A stretch of 64,000 nt of DNA, from NCBI RefSeq assembly GCF_000281045.1, contig NW_008246095.1, positions 504,616-568,615 on the forward strand, written 5' to 3'. The notes below the pieces were generated by a model. The model did no database searches. It was not told the origin of the DNA and was given only the letters and a program-made list of their open reading frames with translations. Below, one piece after another: positions 8,457 to 21,200 of this stretch. This stretch comes from Saprolegnia diclina VS20. Its lineage: Eukaryota; Oomycota; Saprolegniomycetes; Saprolegniales; Saprolegniaceae. The number at the start of each line of letters is the position of its first letter. Position 1 is the stretch's first letter. The position numbers were made by a program, and so were the translations under genes.

Positions 8457-11299
8457 CTAAAGTTCGATTTCGTCCTCGGAGCTGTCGATGGACATGCGGT
8501 TCTCAAACTCGTCGGCGCCGTCTTTGCTTCGCCGGTACACGCCATTGTGCGAGTGAGTGCGCCGCTTCGTCGTCTCGTCGTCGTTCTTGGTTGTTGTTGC
8601 GGTTGGTTCGAGACCCAAGCTCTTGGAGGCCACAAGCGGCCGCGGAATGAACGCAAGCGACTCTTTCGGTGGGAGGCTTCCGACCATTGATAGCTTGGTA
8701 TCCTCGTTGTCGATGCCATCGACGAGCGATTTTTTGTGTTTTTCCCCCGAGAGGTCTTCAACGAGGTACTTGGCGGCGAGTGCGTCGAGCCTGCTTGATG
8801 CCTCCCGCGACGACGAAGAGCTACTCACAGAGTGCGAGTCGCGCTCGAGGAGCGGCGGCGGGGATGCCATGGCGCGGGAGAAGGGTTGGTCGGTCATTGA
8901 CGCGAACGAGAGCTTGCCCGAGTAGCCGTAGCCCGACGACGCGCGGTCGTACGAGTCGTTGCTGCTCGCAAAGGATTTGTTGAGGCGCCGCTTCTCGCCG
9001 TCGTCGGCGCGAAGGTTGAGCTCCTTGTCGAGGTCGTACTCGGGCATGACCACCGCGTGGTTGGGTTCGGCGTACGCATCTCCCGACCACGGCGGCGGCA
9101 ACGACCCGCGCTTTGGTGGCTGCTCTGTCTCCCGACGCCGACTCGATGCTGCGGCTACACCGATCTGCTCCTTCTCCCGACGCCGACTTGTCGCTGCGGC
9201 AACACCGATCACGGCACCACCCGCAGCGAGGGCCGACGTCCCAGTCGCGGCGTCGCCCGACCATGACGGGCCGCTCGCAACACCGCCTTGTGTTGAGCCT
9301 CGAAAGTTGCCACCGGAAGACGTCGATACCGTTGACGCGATGTCACCCTTCCGGAGCGAGCCAGGAGGAGTGATTTGAGCGGCGCGATTGCTTCCTGGAA
9401 GCGACGTTGTCGGTTGAGTACGCAGATTGCCAGGACCATTCGCAGCGCCGGGCAGCGAGCTCTGCGGCCCCGACCGCATCGAGCCTGGTGGAGTCGGCTG
9501 GTTGGGCAACGGACGGCCGTACTCGTCGAGTCCCGACCGCATGGATCCGCCGCCTTGCAGATGACCGTTGCCGTTGAGTGCCGAGCGCGAGGGGTCGGCC
9601 CGCAGTGAGCCGCCGAGCTGGTGCGTATTTTGTCCACTTTGCAGTGACGCGTTGGGTCCGTCGCGCATTGAACCGGCGGCTTGTGCGCCAGGACGCGGCC
9701 CCGCGCTGTGCACATCCGGGGCGTGCGGGCGCCCTTGACCGCGCTCAAGGTCGGGTTGATGGTGCGTGTTCTTCGGGCGGACCGGCGACTCGACCTGGTT
9801 GAAGTCGGCGCGCTCGTTCTCGTCGTCCAAGGGAGTCTTCTTCTTGGCCTTGCAGTTGCGGACCATTTTGTGGATCGTCATGTAGAGCTGGCGGATCACA
9901 AGGAGGCCAAAGACGATCATGTTGATGGCGACGATCACGTACGCCACGTTGTCGCGGACTGCTTGCGGGAAGACGTCGTCCCGCGCGAGGATAACCATGA
10001 GCAGCAGCAAAAACACCTTGAGAAAGACCGAGAGAACGCCAATGTAGAAGAGGAACCGCAGCAAGAACGGCTCGCGCAAAACGAGCAGCACAAGGTAGAG
10101 CAAGTTGGCGGCGATGAGCAAGCCCAGCTGCCAGTTCGTGTCGGCGACGACACCGACAACGATACCGGTGGCGACGGCCACGATGGCTTTCGGCACGAAA
10201 AAAAATCGGTTGTCCGCGTTGTACTCGTCGTAGTAGGCCCCGTACTTGGCGTTGAACGGTCGTTGCTCGTGTTCGTACGTCCCAAGGTCGTCGAGCTCAC
10301 TCGGGTGCGACGCAATAACAACGACGCCGACGAGCACCGCGAGGCCAAAGATGGCCACCGAGAGGACGATCGCGCCCGAGCCGGCGGCGGACGAGCCGTT
10401 GGCGAGCTCGATGCGCGCCTTGTAGGAGCCCGTCATGGCCACAATGTAGAGCGAGAGGAGGAGAATGAGCACGTAGGCCCAAATGACTTTGCGAAAGTAC
10501 TTGACCCACAGATTCTTCTTGGACTTTTTGATGCAGCTCATGATCGCCGTCACGAGCACGTAGAGCACGAGGATGATGGCAAATACGATCGCGAGGATCA
10601 TGAGCGTGTAGTAGAAGAGGTCGTCGGGCTCAACCCCGAGCGTCGCCGCGTACCGCTCGACCCCGGTCTCGCTCGTTTGCGCCGAGAAGAGGTCGAGGCG
10701 GCGCGCGTGCATGGACTTTTTCACTGCGTCGACGCCTTTGCCAATGTTGAAGTTGACCCACGCGAGCTCCTTTGTAAACTGCTGGAAAAACACGGGGGCG
10801 CCCGACGTCTGGAGCTGCCCGAGAAGGCCGATGAACTGCGCTTGCTCGACGATCGCGAGTACTTCGTTGACGTTGGAGCCCAGGCTGCCGAGCGTGGCCG
10901 CGCCCGGAAGGAAAGACGCCCACGCCATGGACGCAACACCGGATGCGACCGACGAGGCGATGGCAATCCCGACCTGCAATGACATGAGATGAACAGAGAC
11001 TGGTTTCAAAATGGACGCACCACCGAGCTCATGGTTTGGCCGCCAAACGTGTCGAGCGTGTGGCGGAAGCCCGTCGTGTTGGGCGGGAACTGCGTGTTGA
11101 TGCCGAGGACGCAGCCCGAGCAGTTGAGCGACGCGGCCGACTTGCCGGCTGAGAGCGTCGCGACCTGGTCCTCGCCCCACGGCTTGAGGTACAGCGTGTA
11201 GATAAAGTACATGAGAACGAGCGGCCCGAGCGTGAAGGCCAGCCACACGAGCTTGTAGAGCACGAGCGTGAGGCAGCAGCATTTGCTGACGACGCCCAT
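8457..11299 (-). CDS. TRP/Flc-like multi-pass membrane protein with repeat-rich cytosolic tail, 2 exons
   Basis: Exons 11299-11024 and 10973-8457 (50-nt intron) give 930 residues. The first exon holds a membrane helix (about 14-40) and a Cys-containing loop. The second begins with a Gly/Ala/Ser-rich helix, then a soluble loop, then about seven further helices up to about residue 460, many Leu/Val-rich. The organisation (N-terminal extracellular part, a cluster of closely spaced helices, long cytosolic tail) resembles the fungal TRP-like/flavin-carrier (Flc/Pkd2) group, but I see no diagnostic motif, so the assignment is tentative. The tail (about 470-930) is disordered and contains a run of G-S-(M/L/N)-R units roughly every 15-25 residues, then a Ser-rich region and an acidic end. 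A truncated duplicate of the gene's 3' end lies at 7053-7258. Confidence 0.75.
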
Positions 11300-12238
11300 C
11301 GTGGCGATTGCACTTTGGCGTCTATTCGATGGAATCAGAAACAACTCGACCAATTGTACGGTATACAAACTTGCAGATGAACATAGGGTGGAATGGCCCG
11401 ATACTCAATCCAAGCTGAACTATGTGGTGTAATGCGCCAAAAAAGAGACATTGGCGTCGAAATTGTCAAAATTTACGGTAACTCTTGGTAGGTCGGTCCG
11501 ACACGACGGAGAAGGATCAGCGAAAAGCGCTGCAACTACGAGCCTTGCTTGCAAGTGAGAGCCAACAACGAGCCGCCCAACGACACGACAAGACACGACG
11601 CTGCATAGCGGCCTTCGCCCAGCGCGGGAAGATACCTCGGCATAAAATTTGCTGACGTCACCACTTTGCAGTTTCCAGTTTGCATTTGCCAGAGAAAAAC
11701 TCGCTCGGCAACCAACGCAAAGCTCCAACGCAGAGGCGTTGAGCGACCAGTGGGTTCTACCTTTGGTGGGACCAGACAGTAGAAGGGCCAAAGAGTTTGA
11801 AGAAGTCGGAGGCGAAACGTTACGTGAGCCCAGTTCCTGGAGTTTATGAGCGTCTCCACCGGTTCCAAAGATGCTGAACCGTAGGGAGCATGGGTCAAAC
11901 TGCTGCGATGTGTGGACGACACGACAGACAACGCAAGCTCGGCAGCGGTGTCTTGCACGATCTCGAGACCGACGATGCCACGTCCGACAAGAGAACGCGA
12001 CTTCTTCATGCATCAGGTCACGTTGAAGTAGCATCCACCTTGTTAAGTAAATGAAACACAAATTTTGTGATTTTCATTCGGCCAAAATGGACAACGTCGC
12101 GAATGATGCAGGATCGAAATTGAATACTTTTCGTATTTAGTTAATGACACATGCAACATACAATGCTTCGCGGCCGCATCGAGACGGGGACCAATCCGCT
12201 CGACACGACGCACGACTTCTAAGTCCTAACAATGCTAT
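11300..12238. other. Intergenic region between FAS 3' end and TRP/Flc-like gene
   Basis: About 940 bp separating two genes on the minus strand, so it should hold the FAS terminator and the promoter of the next gene. The two longest frames (213 and 157 codons, minus strand) overlap each other and show no family resemblance, so I do not call them genes. Confidence 0.5.
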
Positions 12239-15200
12239 CTAGAGCACGAGCGCTTGCGCGACGGCGTAGTCGCCCGAGTGCGAGATCGAGAGCTTGACGC
12301 TGCTGAGGTTCGACACTTGGAACGCGGCAAGCGCGCGGCCGGCAAAGCTGACGGTCGGCGCGCCCGAGACGGACTTGCCGATTTCAATGTCGATGAGCGG
12401 CGCTTCCGGGCCGGCCGTGAGCTGCGCGTTCGGGTTGGCGTTGCAGATGGCCTTGACGACGGCTTCCTTCGCGGCCCAGCGGCCCGCAAACGACGCTGCA
12501 GGCGCGGCCGACGCTTCGCAGTACGCGATCTCGGCGGGCGTAAAGTTGCGCGCCAAGAACGTCTGCTTGAGCGCAAAGTCGGCAAACGTTGCGATCGGCT
12601 CGACGTCGATGCCGAGGCCTTGGCCCGCCGACATGATGAGCTGCGAGCCGGCCGACGCCATGGACGATTCGAGCATCTTCTTGGGCGCGACAACCGGGCC
12701 CGACGTCGGCGGCGGCGCGACACCCGTCTCAACGGCGGCGTCGACTTGCGACGAGACGTCGCCAAACGTCCACGTCTTCTCCTTGGGGTTGTACGAGGCG
12801 CGGGCGTTCGGGTTGAGGTAGACCGCCGACTCGTTCTCGGCCGTATACGGCGCGTGGTCCTTGACTTGGACGAGCGCGTGCTTGTTGGCGAGCACGTTCT
12901 GGTAGTAGTTGTGAAGACCCGCCGTGCGCTTGGCGCGCTTGACCGAGTACGCCGCATACGTCTCCGGCTCGAGCGCCGCGAGCAAGTAGTTGGGGTGGAT
13001 CAACAGCACTTCGCCGCCGGCCTGGCCAAAACCAAAGCTCTTGAGCATCGCGGCCTTGACGCCGTCCGTCTGGATCGAACGGTTCGGGTACACGAGCAGG
13101 TCAAACTTTTGGAGCTCGGGCGCCGTGTTGTCGTTGTTGGCGTTGCCAGGCACAAGCCCGGACTGCATCACTTGGAGGAGGCCGTTGAACATCCACGCCG
13201 CCGCCGCCCCCTTCGGGTGGCCCGTGAGGTACTTTTGGCACACAACCATGATCGGGTTGCCGGGCGTGCGGCCGAGGTGCTCGAGCTGCTTCTGCGTGAT
13301 CTCGCTCTCGTTCTTGTCGTTGGCGTTCGTGCCCGTGCCGTGGAAGCTCGTGACACCGAGGTCGTCGACAGTGAGACCCCAAGCGTTGAGCGCACCACGA
13401 AGCGGCGCGATCGAGGTTTCGCCCTTGAAGAAGTCGTGGCCCCACATGCGCTGGGCCGCCTTGAGCTTCTTGAGCGCCATGCGTTCGACCACGTCGGCCG
13501 CGTACAACGTCTGCTTGCCCGCCGCAATGGCCGCCAGCTGCTTGGTCTTCCACGCGTTGATCGCCTCGACTTCGTCGTCAAACTGCGCGCGGCGGAACGC
13601 AGGGTTCAGGAGCGCGCTGGCCATGCGACCATCGTCGCCGACCGTGAACTCGCGCGCCGTCGTGAGGATACCCTGGCCCGGCGACGGCACCGAGCGGCCG
13701 TTCTTGTCCGTCGCCGTGTTGGTCGCGCCGACGATCCCGTAAATCGGGACGCCCATTTCGATCGCGAGGGTCGCATCCATGAGCACTTGGATCCCGGCGC
13801 CCTGGGCCTCCATGAAGCCGCCGCGGGTGTCGGTGCACGGACGGCACATCTCGCGCGGGTCGCGGCCCATGCTCGTCTCCTTGACCGCATCGGACGTCGC
13901 CTTCATCTGCGCAAACTCATACGAGCCTTCTTCGCCAAAGTCGTCGTAGCCGCCGACAATGATGACACGCGCCTTGCCGCTCAGAATGGTTTCGACACCA
14001 ATGTCGACCGACTCGGCGGCCGTCGCGCACGCACCGACCGGCGTCTTGATCGGCCCCGACGACGACAGCAAGAGCATGTTGACCCACGCCGCCATCGTGT
14101 TGATGAAGCATTCTTGGAGCGAGTCGGACGGAATGTTCTTGGCGAGCGCGCGTTCGTGGTAGATGCGCTTGAGCGACCGCATGCCGCCCATGCCCGAACC
14201 GGACGTGTTGCCGACCGCCGAGACGTGCACGTACTGGTAAAACTCGTACGGGTCCGTGATACCGGCGCAAATGAGCGCTTCGGCCGTCGACACGAGCGTG
14301 AAGAGCGTGACCGGGTCGACCGCGTCGGCAATGTCGGCGGGAATACCGAGGCGCTTGGCGTCCCAGCCGGTCGGGATCTGGCCCGCGACGAAGCGGTTGA
14401 AGCGAAGCGCCTTGGGGATCGAGAGCACGGCGCCTTGGCGGAGACGAATCATCCACACGCCGTCCTTGCCTTCGTACACGTCGACGTTGTCGTCGCCAAG
14501 CTCGCGCTGGAACTCGAGCGCCTCTTCTTGGCTCGCGACTTCGATCGGGCGCATGTTCTTGTCGACCGCGACCTGCTGCAAAAACATCTTCTTGGCCGGG
14601 TCATAGCCTTCAAAGAGCGCGGGCTCGATCACGCGGATGCCAGCGTGCTCGAGCATCTTCTCCTCGTAGAGCGCCTTGACCTGCGTGTCATGCACCGGGT
14701 CCTTTGTCGACGCGTCGACCCACCCAATGTAGTGCTCACCGTTCTTGAGCGTGCCGTTGAAGTACGCAATGTACCCGAGCAGCCACGCAAGCTCGATGCA
14801 GCCTTCGATCGAGAAGACGCCGTACGACTCCATCTCCCAGCGCGTGCGCGAGTTGCCCCACGGGCCGACTTCGCCAAAGCCGACGACAACGACAGTCTTG
14901 TCCAAGTCAATCATGCCGCGGTAGTTGGCGCCGAGAGGTGCGAGCTCGGACGCGGCCGGAAGGCTTGGGAACTTGGCAAAGTACTCGTACATGTTGGCAC
15001 GCGGCTGCACCGGCGTCTCGGCGGCCTTGGACGACGCCGCGTCGAGCGCACGGTCGTTGACCGCGGCCTTGCGCAGCGCCGACTCTTCAAGGATCGAGGC
15101 GCGGATCGTGTCGGTCTGCACCTTAAGGTCGTGGAGCTGGCCCATCGCGCCGCCGAGGTCGACCCAGAGCGGCGACTTAGCGGCCGCGGCGACCATGCGC

Positions 15201-18200
15201 GGATGCAGAATCGACGTGAGGTTGAAGGCCATTTCCGTCGTGCTAAACGTCCGCACGCCGAGCTTCTCGATGCCGGCCGAGACCATGTTGTTGCCGGCCA
15301 TGAGCCCCGTGCCGCGCGTCCAGCCAATGACCGCGCCGCCGATGCTCATGTAGTCTTCCCAGCCTTCCGAGTGCCACTTGTTCATGAGCGCTTCGAGGCC
15401 GAGCTTGGCTTCGGCGTAGAGACCGTCGCCACCCATCGTGCCGTGGTTGGGCGACAGCGGCAGAAGCGCAAGGCACGGCCGCGTCTCGATCTTGCCCGCC
15501 CGCTTGGCCTCGATGATCTGGCCGAGGAGGCGGTACGTGTTGGTGAGCATGATGCGGTGCGCAAGCTCGCTCTTCGAGTCAATGTCGGCGAGCGTCGGGC
15601 CCACAACCGAGATCGCACCAAACGGAATGATAAAGTCGAGGTCCAGGTGCAACACGTGATACACGTGGCCGATGAGCGCGGCGACGTCCTTGGCCGACGC
15701 TTGGTTGAACGGCAGCAGGATGAGACGCGACCCACGCGACCCGTGGTTCTCGTAGACCGAGCGGAAGAGCTTGGTCGAGCGCGCCGAGAAGCTGCTCGTC
15801 GTGCAGATGACCGTCGCACCGCCTTCGAGGAGCGCCTTGACGACTTCGATCGCGATCGAGTCCTTGCCGCAGCCGGTCACGAGAGCGTTCTTGCCGACGA
15901 ACGAGACACCCGCCGACGCAATGTCGTGCATGCTCAAGAGGAACTCCCGCGTGAGCGCTTCGTCGAGCACGCGGTTGGTCGGGTCGACGTGGTCGGGCTT
16001 GCGCACGTGCACGTACGGCAGCACGGTTGTCGCGGCCGACGTCTTGGCCTTCTTGGTCTTGCGCGAGACAGCCTGGAGACCGCGGAGCTTGGCGCCAGCA
16101 ATGCGCGACCCGCGCTTGGCGTAGCGCTTCTTCTTGACGGGCTCGCTGCAGACGCTGTTCGGGTCCGAGTGCACACCGCCGTCTTCCGTGAGGTCGGCCA
16201 TCTCGAGGCCGCGGACGACGTTGACGGTCGCGTGGCCGCCACCGAGCGGCGACGCCAAGCGGTCGCCCTCGACGCGGTAGCTAAAGCCGCGCGCGAGCTC
16301 GTCGACATAGTCGACCGACGTGTTGCCGCGGGGCACTTCGGTGTACGCAATGTGTCCGTTGGCTTCAATCACGACCTGCGGCTGGATCGGCTGCAAGAGC
16401 TGGAGGTGCACCGGGTCCCGCGCAAGCCACTTTTCGACTTCTTCGTTGAGCAACGCAATCGCTTGCGCGTACTCCGAGTGCCCGTCGGCGTCGTTCCGGG
16501 ACGCAAAGAACTCGGTGGCCGCGAGGAGCTCGGGCGTCGCGCGGTTGCAGAGGAACGGCTTGAACCAGCCCTGGGGCTCGCCAATCTTGGCCAACTGCGC
16601 CGCGTCCGTGTTGAAGAAGGCCGACATCTCGGCAAAGAACGTGTCACGGTCAAACGACTGCGGCGCGCTCGCTGACGGCGTCGCGTCCTTGGGCGCCAGC
16701 AGCGACTTGTAGTAAAAGTCGAGCGCATCTTGCATGACCCAGTTCCACGAGCTGTCGTACACGCGCACCTTGTTGGCGTCGAACTTGGGTTGAATGCCCT
16801 TCTCGTACGTCTCGCCCATCTCGGAGACCCAGAGGTCGAGCGCGGCCTCGAGTTCACGGCGCGCAACGTCTTCGGCCGTCGTCTTCTTCAAGCTGTCGAG
16901 CGGGTCGAACGACATGAACGTCTGGAACGCACTGATCTGGTCGTGGAGCATCGTCTCCATCTTGCCTTCGAGCGCCGTGAGCGCCGCCGACGAGACGCCG
17001 CCACCGCCCATCATGGCCATCATGCCGCCACCGCCGACCGCGCCGCCCGCCTTGGACGCATACGGGATCGAAACGCCGGCCACTGTCGCGTAGTCGTCGA
17101 CGACCTTGTTGATCCACGCTTTGGCGTCGGCGTCCGTACCAAAGCGCGCTTCGGGCACATGCACGAGCGCGTGGATGAGCGCAATCTCCGTGCGGCTGGG
17201 GCCGAGGAGGCGCTCGGTCGCCATGAACGACCGGAGCTGCGACGCCGAGAAGCCGCCCGGGAGCTTGGCCGAGAGCATCTTGGAGACCGTCGTCGTAAAG
17301 TACTTGCCGGGCTTGTTGTAGCTCGCGAGCTTGGGCGCGAGGTCGCCAAGCTTCATCTCCGCCACGCCATCGACGGCGCCGCCAAACTCGACTTCCATCT
17401 CGGCCACGACTTCGTTCTGGACAGCACTCTTGCCGGCCGCTAGGTCGTGGACACTCACCGCATCGGAAATCTCGGCCAGCGACTTTTTGAACTTGTGCGC
17501 GAGGAACACCTTGAGCGCATACGCGGCCGTGATGTCGGCCTCGGGCACCGGGTCGAGCGCGACCGGCGCACCCATGGACGGCATCATCATCATGCCAGCT
17601 CCACCGGCAGGCGCGGACCCGCCCTTGGCGATTGAGACACCGGCAAACTTGGCGTAGTCCGCGACGATTGTGTCGAGCCACGACTTGGCCGCGGCTTCGT
17701 TGGCATGGCGCGACGCCGGCGGGAAGAGGAGCGAGTGCATGAGCACCGAGTCTGTGCGACCCGCGCCAAGACCAAACTCGGAGCCAAGGTACGCCTTGAC
17801 TTGCGAGAGGTTGAAGCCACCGGGCATCTGCTTGCGCACATAGTCGGTCGTGAGCGCACCAAAGACCGCGCCAAACGCGCTGTAGGCCTTGAAGGACGTC
17901 GCGAGCACCGAGAGCGGGAGCTCGGGCACGCGGTCGACGCCGCCACCAAACTCCTTTTCGAGCTCGCCCACAACTTCGTTCTGCGCCGCCGACTTGCCGG
18001 CTGCGAGCGCATGGATCGTTGTGTTGTCGTCGATCTCGGACAAAGTCTTCTTGAAACGGTACGCCAAGAAGACACGCAGCACGTGGTTGACGCTAATCGG
18101 GGCGTCCGAGACGGCTGCCGCCGGGGCCGCCGCCACCGGAGCAGGCGCCGCAACGACCACCGGGGCCGCGACGACCACCGGAGCCGCCTTGACTTCTTCG

Positions 18201-21200
18201 ACGTCTTCAACGACGGCAACGTCGTCAGAGGTCGGTGCAGCAGCCGCCGCGCGGGCTGACGCCTGGGCCGACGCATACTCGACCGCCGACGGGTGCTCCG
18301 ACTCGGTTTCGTAGTAGATGACGTCGCGGTCCTTCCCGATGAAGAGAATGTCGCACTTGGCCGACGGGAACTTGCCGCTCTGGAGCGTCTTGGCCGCCAT
18401 GCCCGTGAGCGTCGAGGACGGACCAATCTCGACAAACCGGCGGAGGCCGTTCTCGAAAAAGTACGCCTGCGTCTGGATCCACTGCACCGGCGACGCAAAC
18501 TGGTACGCAAGCAGCTCGATCACAAGCGTGTGCACCAGCTCGTCCTCGGGCGTCGCGCCCCAGTTGGCGAGAATCGGCGTCAGCGACGGCGACCCCGTCA
18601 AGGCGACGATCTCGGCCACGTACTCCTTCGTGCACGCAAACGGCTTGGCCACGAGGTTGGGCACGTAATGGTGCTCGAGCAGCGCCTTGTTCCGGAAGAG
18701 AATCTCCTTCTTGAGCTTCGGACGCAAGAGGTTGCGGAACGCCGGCACGCCACCGAGCAGCTTCTTGGAGTGGAACGGCACATCAATTCCGACCAGCGGG
18801 ATCGTCGCCGTGCCGCGCTTGAGTCCGAACGGCTTGCCCTTGGCGAGCGAGAGCTCCTTCTGCGCGCGCACCAGCGCCAGCGTCTCGGCCACGAGGGCCT
18901 CGGCGCCGACCGCTTGGTAAATGGTCGGCTGCTCGCGGATACGCGTCATGAGGCGCGAGAGCACTTCAAGGTTCACGAGTTCGCCGGCGACGACGTACTG
19001 CGTGTCCTGCACGTTGTAGTTGACGACCTGGCAGAGCTCACCGGACGCCGCCTCGATGACGTCCAAGAGCGTGAAGAGCGTCGTCTCGTCAAAGGCGCGC
19101 GACCCGACGCGCGCAGGGTTGGCGGCGACCATGCCGTAGTCCGAGAGCCCGTTAGCATCGCGTTCGACCGCGTTCTGCATGACCATGCCGCGGAGGAAGA
19201 CGACTTCGGCGAGGTCGGCGGTGGCGAGCACGTCCGCAAAGGAGCTCAGCGCCGCGTACTCGCCGAGCGAGTGGCCCGCAAAGTAGCAGCCCTCGGCGAT
19301 GACACCGTTCGCCTTGGCTTCCGTGTACGTGGCCTTCTCCATGAGCACGAGCGCCGGCTGGCTAAACTGCGTCGCAAAGAGGAGACCGGTCGGCGCCGAG
19401 AACGTAAAGCTCTGCGTGTGCTGCGTGATTTCCGGAATGAGCGGCACGACGTCGTTGCCCTTTTCGCACACGAGCGCCATGTAGTTTTGGCGGATCGCCA
19501 TGCCCTTCTTGCCGCCAAAGTGGATCGTGATGCTCTTTGGGTTGGTGCGCACAATGTCGAGGATCGAGAAGCCAAACTTGGCCATGAGGTGCTTGTCACC
19601 AGCGTCCCAGACCTCCTTGACGACACGCGACGACGCGTACGCTTGCATGCCCATGCCGACCTCGGCCGAGCCTTGGCCCGTAAAGACAAACGCCGTGAGC
19701 GGCATCGGCACGGACGCGGTCGCGCCAAGCACCGCCTCGCCGCGCAAGTTGGCCACGTTGATAGCGAGGAGCAGCTGGCCCTTGGAGACACCTGTCTGCG
19801 TCACCTGGAGGAAGAGCTCGTCGTCGTTGGCCACCATGCCCGTGAACTCGGCGTGGTACGACGTCAGCTTGGTCACCTGGAACTGCGCCTCAAGCGACTC
19901 CATGAGCATGTTGCGGACCTTGGTCGCTGTCCACATGCCGTGCATGATGGGCGCCGACTTGGGCAGCCCCGCAAGCGCCGCCGCGTAGCCGCAGCGATGG
20001 ATCGGGTTGAGATCGCGCGACGCCTGCGCGTACGCAAGCGCGTGCGTCGGCACGTGGATCGCCAACGGCGTCTCCAAAAGGTTGGCCGCCGTCTTGGTCG
20101 GCACCGCCGCCGACACACCAGCACGGTCCAAGTACGCCGCAATCGGGTCCTTCGCGACGCCAGTCTGCACCAGATAGACCGAGCCGACGACCTCGTTGAG
20201 CGCCGGGCCGCCAAACACCTTGCCCTGGACGTCGAGCGACGCAAGCCACGCCATGCCGTCGGCAAACACGTACGACGCGTGGAGGTCAAAGCGCAGCGTG
20301 TCGCCGCGACGGAGGCTCTTGCCCTCCGAGAGCTTGAACCACGACTTGTCGGTGAGGACGGCGATCGAGGCCTTGTCCGCCAAGTGCACGTTGCCCATCA
20401 ACGGCTTCTTCTCGAACGTGTGCGCGTGGTCTTCAAACTTGCCGCGGATGAGAAACTCGCTCGTGACGCGGACAAAGTCGGCGCCGTTGACGGCCACCGC
20501 CACGACACCCGTGACGACCTTGCCGGACGGCGTGTTGCGCATGGCCGTGACATACCCCGTCGACGCAACAACGTCACCGGTGCAGAAGACAGCGTCGCCC
20601 TTGGTGACGACATCGTACGCGTGGCTGAGATGCACCAGGCGCAGAAGATCACCTTGGATCTCGGATGCAAAGACGGACGCGATCAGCGGCTGCCAGCCGG
20701 CAACCGTGCTAAAATCGACCGGCGCCGTCGCACCGACAAGACCAAGCGACGCGTTGTAGTCGGCAATGTCGGACGCCGTGACCGTGAAGCTAGCCTTGTG
20801 CGTCGCATGGATGCTCTGGCCGAGCGCCGCCGTGCAGTCGTCGAGCGAGTTGCCCAGCCAGTGCTGCGCGTAGAACGCCTTGATGTTGTCTTCGCACACC
20901 GTCGTGCGCAGGTGGATCGGCGAGATCGCGATCGACGGCTTGTAGTCGTACACGCGGTCGAGCGACACGACGGTGGCCTTCCACTCACGCGTCGACGGGC
21001 GCAAGAGGTTGACGCGGAGCGTGATGACACCGGCCGCGAACGAGACCTCGACGACCGGCGCCGATTCGAGCACCGCCTTGTCGCGGATCCGGAGGGCCAC
21101 TGGCGCGTCCGACGCCAGTTCAAGCTCCACGATCTGCCCGATCTTTGGCGCCAAAATCGCAGCAATCGAGTTGGCCACCCACTTGCCGCTCGAAACGACG

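Noticed and set aside
11536-12009. 157-codon frame (minus) between FAS and the TRP/Flc-like gene
   Set aside because: No recognisable domain, overlapped by another frame of similar length, and lies where a terminator and promoter are expected.
12254-16675. 1,473-codon open frame on the plus strand inside FAS
   Set aside because: Exactly antisense to FAS, Arg/Val/His-rich with no domain. It is a by-product of the GC-biased third positions of the real gene.
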